A stretch of DNA of 64,000 nucleotides from NCBI GenBank assembly GCA_034231615.1, contig CM067315.1:16719513-16783512 (forward strand), read 5' to 3'. Positions 58,598-64,000 of this stretch are shown here, piece by piece (within the stretch, counting starts at the first letter, position 1; the number at the start of each line of letters is the position of its first letter). The DNA comes from Meghimatium bilineatum (lineage: Eukaryota; Mollusca; Gastropoda; Stylommatophora; Philomycidae). The notes beneath the pieces were generated by a model. The model did not search any database, was not told the DNA's origin, and saw only the letters and a program-made list of their open reading frames with translations. A program made the translations under genes and the position numbers.

Positions 58598-58829
58598 ACT
58601 ATAGGCAAAAAGTAGTAGGCTTCTCACTATAGGCAAAAAGTAGTAGGCTTTTCACTTTACGAGAAAGGTAATAGGCTACTCACTATACGTAAATAGTAGT
58701 AGGCTTTTCACTATAGGTAAAAAGTAGTGAGAAGCCTACTACTATTTACGTTTAGTTATTAGCCTACTACCTTTTACGAATAAGTGAAAAGACTTTTTGC
58801 GTAAAGAACCAGAGTGCAATATCAAAGTT

Positions 58830-59448
58830 AATGACTCAATATTCAAATAGGTCCACCACTTCAAATATTTAGGAACAACAAGGATATCATATAGAATTCA
58901 ACAGAGATAAATAAAAAATAAGACCGGCGAAGTTGACATTCATAAATATGAATAATATACCGTGTAATACGTGAAGAAGATATAAGTGAAGAAGAGAGTT
59001 CTTCGGGGCTACATAACACCGACTTTGTTGTGAGAGCATGGATGTGAGTCTTGGAGAATAACATAAAAGAAGCGTGCAACATTAGAGGCAACAGAGATGT
59101 GGTTTTACAGAAAAATGCTGAGTGATATGGACTGACTGCTAGAAAGAAGAATGAGCGTGTGCTGAAAGTTAAATGCGTGACGGGAGTTACTTAATAATAT
59201 CAGAAAGAAACAATATTTATTTTTTTGGATATTTCATGCGACATGGAGGTCTAGAGAGCATAGGTACAGCAGGTCAGATATAAGGTAAGAGAGATCGAGG
59301 ACGACAACGTGAGGAAATATTAGAGAATATGACATCGTGACAAGGCAAAGTTAACAACTACCCTGATAAAAGATGCTGAAAATAGATAGTTATGGAGATC
59401 CATGCTCTCCTACGCTTGTCGGCGCGGCCCCTGATGATGATGATCGAA
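58830..59448 (+). mobile_element. LINE-E decayed copy with GATGAT tail
   Basis: Fragments: FNRDK, INMNNIPCNT, RQQRCGFTEKC (from LEAMEMWFYRRML), NNIYFFGYFMRHGGLESI, GKRDRGRQREEILENM, and the GATGATGATGAT tail at 59432-59446. Second copy of the 16864-17662 family. Confidence 0.75.
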
Positions 59449-59469
59449 ATAGGTGTGTTATTTTAAAAA

Positions 59470-59672
59470 AAATTGGTAGCATATCCTATACAGAAAGTAG
59501 CCACCAACCCAGCATTTTTTGGATGAAGTGATTTTCTTGGCAGTATTTACCAACAGTAGTTTGTCATTGCTTTATAAACGGCCCGGATGCACAATTGCCT
59601 GTAGCGGTTTTTGAACTCAGTACCTTGGGCGTCACAGACGCGCTGTGTAACACACCGCCACAGATCGGGACT
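59470..59672 (-). mobile_element. tRNA-derived SINE, full length
   Basis: The minus strand starts GTCCCGATCTGTGGCGGTGT (A box), AAGGTACTGAGTTCAAAAAC (worn B box), then GCATCCGGGCCGTTTATAAA and GACAAACTACTGTTGG, ending TGGGTTGGTGGC and GGATATGCTACCAAT. Collinear with 50634-50833. Confidence 0.75.
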
Positions 59673-61494
59673 GTGATGTGATGTACATCGCTCAAATTGG
59701 CACCTACTTGTGTCCAAACCCAACCCTTGACGAGTCTGTTATATCGCACTTTCAAAATATTTCCCCATGGCCCGCTGGCACGTCTCTGTGGTCTACAGTG
59801 GGTCATATGAGCCACTTTGAGAACCACTTCTATAGTTCTTGCAAGTCTTACTCTATATTGACAATCCATTGTCTTTTTTTTTATCTACTTAGACATATTT
59901 ATTGTATTTTATTTATACAGACCTTCTTTCATGAAGTTTTATTTATCCCTTATTTAACAAACTTTTAATTCTGGTCACATTTCAGAAGTCGTGACACTAC
60001 CTCTGTTAAGTTTTTGTGATGGTACGTGTGTCATACTTAATTGGACTTTACGTGAGCGGTTAAAAGAAGCGTTCCTCGTCATAAGAATTACATTTGTATT
60101 GTCACTCACATCATTCTGACGTGTTGCTAATAGATCGAAAACAGAATAAACAAGGTCAGGAAAATATAAACACATTAAAGCGTTCATGTGACATTTGAAG
60201 ATCAAGACGACTCAACTCAGTTGAGTAAACAAGTCAGACTCGAAAGTGGTACACCAAATAAAACAAAAACCAGTGTCAGGAGGATAACCGACAAAGTACA
60301 GAGTGCCACAGTAGGAACAATAAGAAATGACAAGACCAATATAAGACTAAAAAGTCCTTGACACATTGGTCGTTATTTATACTTGTATTTTCCTCATCGA
60401 TACCAACTCCTTGAAGTGGAGATATGCTTAGTCCAGCCAACAGAAGCTGAAAATTAATATTGGTCGGGCTATCACAGACATCGAGCAGGACCGCAGTCCT
60501 GCCCAAGCCATCACTGATTCTTAAGTCGGAGATACCAGACCGAGAGATGCACAAACAACAATGGTATCTCGCAAATCGACTAGATAATATGTCTTCAAAA
60601 CAACATACATGATACTTATGTTTTCTTTGTCTGTGTTGTTTGTTTCCATTTAGATAGTAGTATAATTCTATTATTATTACATCACATATCATCTTATTCA
60701 GTTGCTTGTGTTCGTATTTTCGTATTTGTTTCTGGATAAAAGCCCCGATTTGACCACATCGTGAAAAAAGTCGATGCTTCTTACTTGTGTGTGGCTTTTC
60801 ATTCATAATATTTTACATTTAGCACTTTCATTATTTATTTGCTGCATTTATTATTTATTATTGTCAGTGGCACTAGTTTACATTATCATTGGTACACGAG
60901 ATAAGCAGAATTGTAAGTCAATTATTAACAAGAACTAATGTAAATATGATGGTCATCCAACACACGTTATAATGACCATTTGTTACATCCACGTTTTAAA
61001 TTCAGTTAGAGTTATGTTCTTAACTATGCTTGAGTTTATGGCTAATAAGCCAAATTCTGGCTTGAAATGTCCTTAGAGATTCATATATATAAATGGATAC
61101 ATATATAAAATATAACACCGCACTGATATAACAAAGAACTGATGGGCAGATTGCAATGTGCTATAACCTAAATTCACTCACTCATCGTTCTGGTATCTAT
61201 CATGTTTCTACAATTCCATCCGTTTCCCCTCCTCAACTATACAGTCCTATGGACTGATAGGAATCATTCTTCAAAAGTGGAATTACTTAATAATATTTTT
61301 GTGTGAATTTAATTGGTCAACTTGTGCGAGTATTTTAGTAATTATACAGTCCTGTGGATTCAACAGAATTATCTTTGAAAAATGGTGTTGTTTGATTTTG
61401 TTACTCCATTAGTTAGTCTGTGTATACTTTGTGACGACAGCCAATGCAAATACGTAAAAAAAAAGGCAAATAGTGTCACGTTTGAAGAATGAAC
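59673..61494. other. No gene recognised
   Basis: A 176-codon minus frame (60276-60806) shows no known domain. GGCTAATAAGCCAAATTCTGGCTTGAAATG near 61040 is a short inverted repeat (GCCAAATT/CTGGCTT) that could be the 3' end of a Penelope-like element, but no coding part is attached. Confidence 0.35.
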
Positions 61495-61697
61495 CACTAT
61501 GACGTCATTAGGACTGCATAACCGACGAAATACAATTTTAATTGAGGTGCAGATGTGCTGGACAGGGCACACTGTCCGCATGAAAGAGCATCGTCTACCG
61601 AAAGAGTTGTTATATGGAGAACTCCAGACTGGCTTCCACAAGGCAGGAGGACAGACGAAGCATTTTAAAGGCACCCCTGAGAGGTTACACAACTAAA

Positions 61698-62271
61698 CAT
61701 GATAAAATATGCATCTATTCTATATTAATGTATGGCTCAGAAACATTGACAATAAACAGACAAATAGAAGACATAATTTATGCCATTGAGATGTGGACAC
61801 ATATAGAGAGAGAAGAATAAGTAGATGATCATGAACAGAAAAGAAAACAAACAAAGAGATTCTAACAAACAAAGAGATTCTAACAAACAAAGAGATTCTA
61901 ACAAAGAGATTCTAACAAACAAAGAGATTCTAACAAAGAGATTCTAACAAACAAAGAGATTCTAACAAAGAGATTCTAACAAACAATTCGAATGCAGAAA
62001 GAATTCCTGGAGGAAATAAATATCACACAAATAAACTATTTTGGACATATCAAAAGACATGAAACTTTTTTGAACACACCGTTGAGGATAAAGTCGTGGG
62101 GAGATGATCAAGAGGGAAGCAGATACAAGTGGGATATCATGAGATACCATCGTGAAATGGACAGGTTACAGTCTGGCAGAGTGCATCACCAAGACAAGAG
62201 ATATTGGATGTTGGAGATCTGTAGCAGCCAATCTTCATTGCAAGACGGCACATAATGATGATGATGAAGTC
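61698..62271 (+). mobile_element. LINE-A copy inside LINE-F, with internal minisatellite
   Basis: ICIYSILMYGSETLTINRQI, AIEMWTHIEREE, then the array, then QKEFLEEINITQINYFGHIK, RHETFLNTPL, TGYSLAECITKTRDIGCWRS and the GATGATGATGATGA tail. More diverged than the copies at 41389 and 48232. Confidence 0.85.
61852..61986. repeat. AACAAACAAAGAGATTCT minisatellite grown within LINE-A
   Basis: About eight units of 14 or 18 bp. The unit encodes TNKEIL, matching TNKEVL that is present once in the intact LINE-A. Confidence 0.92.
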
Positions 62272-62335
62272 GTCACTCACTTCAAATTAGACACAATTTC
62301 CTGGGAGAATGTAGTTCAAGAAAGATCCGACTGAC

Positions 62336-62701
62336 GTCACAGAATAAACAGTGGTGTGGCAGCTGCATCGAACCTCAGCCATCATGTGGTAGACAATTCC
62401 ATGCACGCATAGAACTTATTAGTCACAGCCGGGCACACCGCAGACATATTTATTTTCATCATCATTTCAGTTGAGCTAAGTGGTCATCGTCGAATTCGAC
62501 GGAAGATCTTACGAAAGTTTAGAGTTCTTTATACTTTATATCCAGATGCAATGAAATCCAGGAAAAAATAAAAATGTCACTTTTGACAGATGATTTTTGA
62601 TATCTGGAGTCCACATGACTGTGAAATTTACCAAGTGGCTCGGGCTATACATTGTATTTTGTAAAAAGTAATTTCAATTTCCGTGTTTCATTTTTCCACA
62701 G
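62336..62701. other. PDE4 intron, no repeat recognised
   Basis: Sequence between LINE-F and the UCR2 exon; T-rich tract before the acceptor at 62701. Confidence 0.5.
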
Positions 62702-62814
62702 ATGACTCGTATATGAAGCTGGCAATGGAAACACTAGAAGAACTGGATTGGTGCATGCAACAACTGGAGACAATACAGACACATCGGTCTGTTAGTGACA
62801 TGGCGTCCAGCAAG
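62702..62814 (+). CDS. dnc: PDE4 (dunce-like) exon: start of UCR2
   Basis: Codons from 62704 read [20 protein letters not shown] and continue [17 protein letters not shown], the start of upstream conserved region 2 of PDE4. UCR2 folds over the catalytic pocket and pairs with UCR1 to autoinhibit the enzyme. The acceptor is a T-rich tract ending in CACAG at 62701. Two bases (AT) then complete a codon begun upstream; a G there would give Asp, matching the acidic residue of other PDE4s. The exon ends with AAG at 62814 before GTCAGG, phase 0, at the same residue (SSK, before FKRML in relatives) as the vertebrate junction as I recall it. The 113-nt length also fits my memory of the mammalian exon. 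Entry phase 1 does not match exit phase 2 of the exon at 15849, so an intermediate exon is required. The donor GTCAGG is weaker than consensus. Confidence 0.92.
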
Positions 62815-62916
62815 GTCAGGAAATTCAGTTGAAGACACTACTCCTCATTGATTCTTCTTCTTCTTTCACTCCCTGTAGAGCGGATCTTCAACAGACTCCA
62901 TCCGAGATCGTTGACA

Positions 62917-63116
62917 GTAAAGACCTCTGTACAGAAAGTAAACAAAACTTCATTTGTTACGCTTTTGATTATTGTCGTGATTTTCGTTAGTCACTATTTA
63001 TATACTTGGAACCGCATGCCAAAATATCCAAGACCGGCCAACAAAATGAACGAAAGTAATAAAAAATCAACCTTTCAGGTCATGTTTACTTTCTGTACAC
63101 AGGTCTTTACTGGAGG
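62917..63116. mobile_element. Palindromic fold-back element
   Basis: The left arm CAGTAAAGACCTCTGTACAG...AAAGTAAACA is the inverse of the right arm TGTTTACTTTCTGTACACAG-GTCTTTACTG. The interior has TCACTATTTATATACTTGGA, shared with 63150-63372. It begins about 100 bp after the UCR2 exon. Confidence 0.8.
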
Positions 63117-63149
63117 ACCGTCATGCTCCATCCACGGATTGCCGTCTTC

Positions 63150-63372
63150 AATAAAGAACTTCCAACAGAATTAAATAGGACCACATTTTTTCATTACGTT
63201 TTTGATTATTGTTAGGACTTTGGTTGGTCACTATTTATATACTTGGAATCGTATACCAGAATAGCTAAGGTGGATTCTGGTATACAAATAGTGACCAACC
63301 GAAAGTCCAACAATAATTAAAAAACATAACGAATGGAGTTCTAATTAACTGTGTTGGAAGGTCTTCTATATA
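63150..63372. mobile_element. Palindromic fold-back element with about 100-bp arms
   Basis: The left arm starts near AAAGAACTTCCAACAGAATT and includes GGTTGGTCACTATTTATATA and CGTATACCAGAAT. The right arm mirrors it from ATTCTGGTATACAAATAGTG through AACTGTGTTGGAAGGTC. Centre near 63272. Confidence 0.88.
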
Positions 63373-63531
63373 ATGCTGACGGTCTCGATTCATGACTGTC
63401 TCCATAATAAAACATGCATAATATGAAAGAAAGCCTTCTTAATGACTCATTTGACTATTCTCGTGATTTTCATTGATCACAGTAGTTATTCTTTATTTGA
63501 AAATCATTAAAATATTCAGATTGCCATTTCT

Positions 63532-64000
63532 TCTTCTTTTTCGCTCTCTGATAATAAAAACCAAAAAGTTCGTATGATTTCCGAAGGTTAGCGTGAAGTA
63601 TGTTGTTATGCTAATTTACAGCAGAATTGCGTTATTTGCACATCGGCAGTTCCATAACATCCGTTTTCGATATGCCTTTAATTACGATAGGCTTCCCTAG
63701 CCTGTGACAGCCTTTCTATCTGTCGCTAGACGGCGAATGTGTATCGCTTGTGGCCATGACGGTTTATCAACCACTGTGTGGTTCGACTTTTCAGGCCAAA
63801 ACATGTCCATATGTGGAGTCTCCGAGGAGGTGGTAATCTGAGATTTAAACTTGAGTCGATTACGTCTATCTCACCCGAGGTGTTCCGCTGCCATTGTACT
63901 CCTCGCGCAATTAGACGTATTCTAATTGACCTGTGCTCAAAGGGCACTGAACCTTTTCTCTCCGCGAGCATGATTTTAGTATGAAAAGCTCGGTGGTAGA
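63532..64000 (-). repeat. Rep-Z copy, truncated by the window edge
   Basis: The + strand: (CTT)n, GTATGATTTCCGAAGGTTAG, ATGCCTTTAATTACGATAG, GGCTTCCCTAGCCTGTGACA and CGAGCATGATTTTAGTATG sub-repeat, collinear with 44826-45600. Confidence 0.7.

Larger units (their letters stand above)
57041..58800. repeat. 27-bp minisatellite family, host of a nested LINE
   Basis: Units AAAAAGTAGTAGGCTTCTCA followed by CTATAGG occur at 57041-57160 and 58598-58800. The right part also contains inverted units (AGTGAGAAGCCTACTACTAT), making a small palindrome at 58700-58800. LINE-A occupies the middle. Confidence 0.8.
61495..62335 (+). mobile_element. LINE-F fragment split by LINE-A
   Basis: The left part (61499-61696) is open: TILIEVQMCWTGHTVRMKEH, RLPKELLYGELQTG and GGQTKHFKGTPERLHN. 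The right part (62272-62335) continues with FKLDTISWENVVQERSD, the next block of this family. Between them is a 5'-truncated LINE-A. Confidence 0.8.

Noticed and set aside
60276-60806. 176-codon minus frame as a host gene
   Set aside because: No recognisable domain, no splice context, and Cys/Leu-rich composition typical of AT-rich noncoding DNA; left unassigned.

Overview
The window looks like animal nuclear DNA of an intron-rich invertebrate, AT-rich and very repetitive. The case for an animal rests on two spliced coding exons of a cAMP-specific phosphodiesterase 4 gene (Drosophila dunce family), many RTE-, I- and Jockey/CR1-like LINE fragments, Penelope-like elements, hAT transposons, tRNA-derived SINEs and long (TA)n microsatellites. 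The LINEs with an RNase H tail resemble copies I associate with molluscs, so a mollusc is my best guess, but the sequence alone does not settle it.

The only host gene I can support is PDE4/dunce on the + strand. One exon (15560-15849, with a possible internal acceptor at 15740-15741) carries an isoform-type N-terminus and the second half of UCR1. A second exon (62702-62814) carries the start of UCR2. About 46.85 kb of intron lies between them. The exon phases (2, then 1) do not fit each other, so one small exon of length 2 modulo 3 must lie in the intron, be lost in the gap, or have escaped me. The catalytic exons must lie downstream of the window.

Everything else is repeat. 1-15.5 kb: Penelope and LINE remnants, a decayed ZMYM-like hAT transposase (4.4-6.7 kb), minisatellites, a 585-bp retroposon-like repeat (Rep-X) and tRNA-derived SINEs. 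16-27 kb: LINE fragments and large minisatellites. 28-31.3 kb: two Penelope copies head to head, one hit by a LINE. 31-40 kb: minisatellites, a RNase H LINE, and MITEs with ends like GGGCTGTCCATAAATTACG. 40-50 kb: LINE in LINE, a hAT MITE with a perfect 8-bp target duplication, and the youngest LINE (480-codon open frame, 48243-49685). 50-62 kb: SINEs, minisatellites, a 100-N assembly gap next to (TA)n, and a three-level nest (minisatellite, LINE, Rep-X) at 57.0-58.8 kb. 62.8-64 kb: palindromic fold-back elements.

Informal family names used here: LINE-A (RTE-like, GATGAT tail, ends ...LRCGDGT), LINE-B (AATG tail), LINE-C (Jockey-like), LINE-D (RNase H type), LINE-E (GATGAT tail), LINE-F, LINE-H; Fam-A and Rep-Z (repeats with GAA tails on their likely sense strand); Rep-X; Rep-Y. 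Two themes stand out. Several tandem arrays appear to have grown out of transposon sequence. The nested insertions give a relative order of events. I recognise no retrovirus, LTR element, Polinton, CRISPR array, rRNA or functional tRNA gene.
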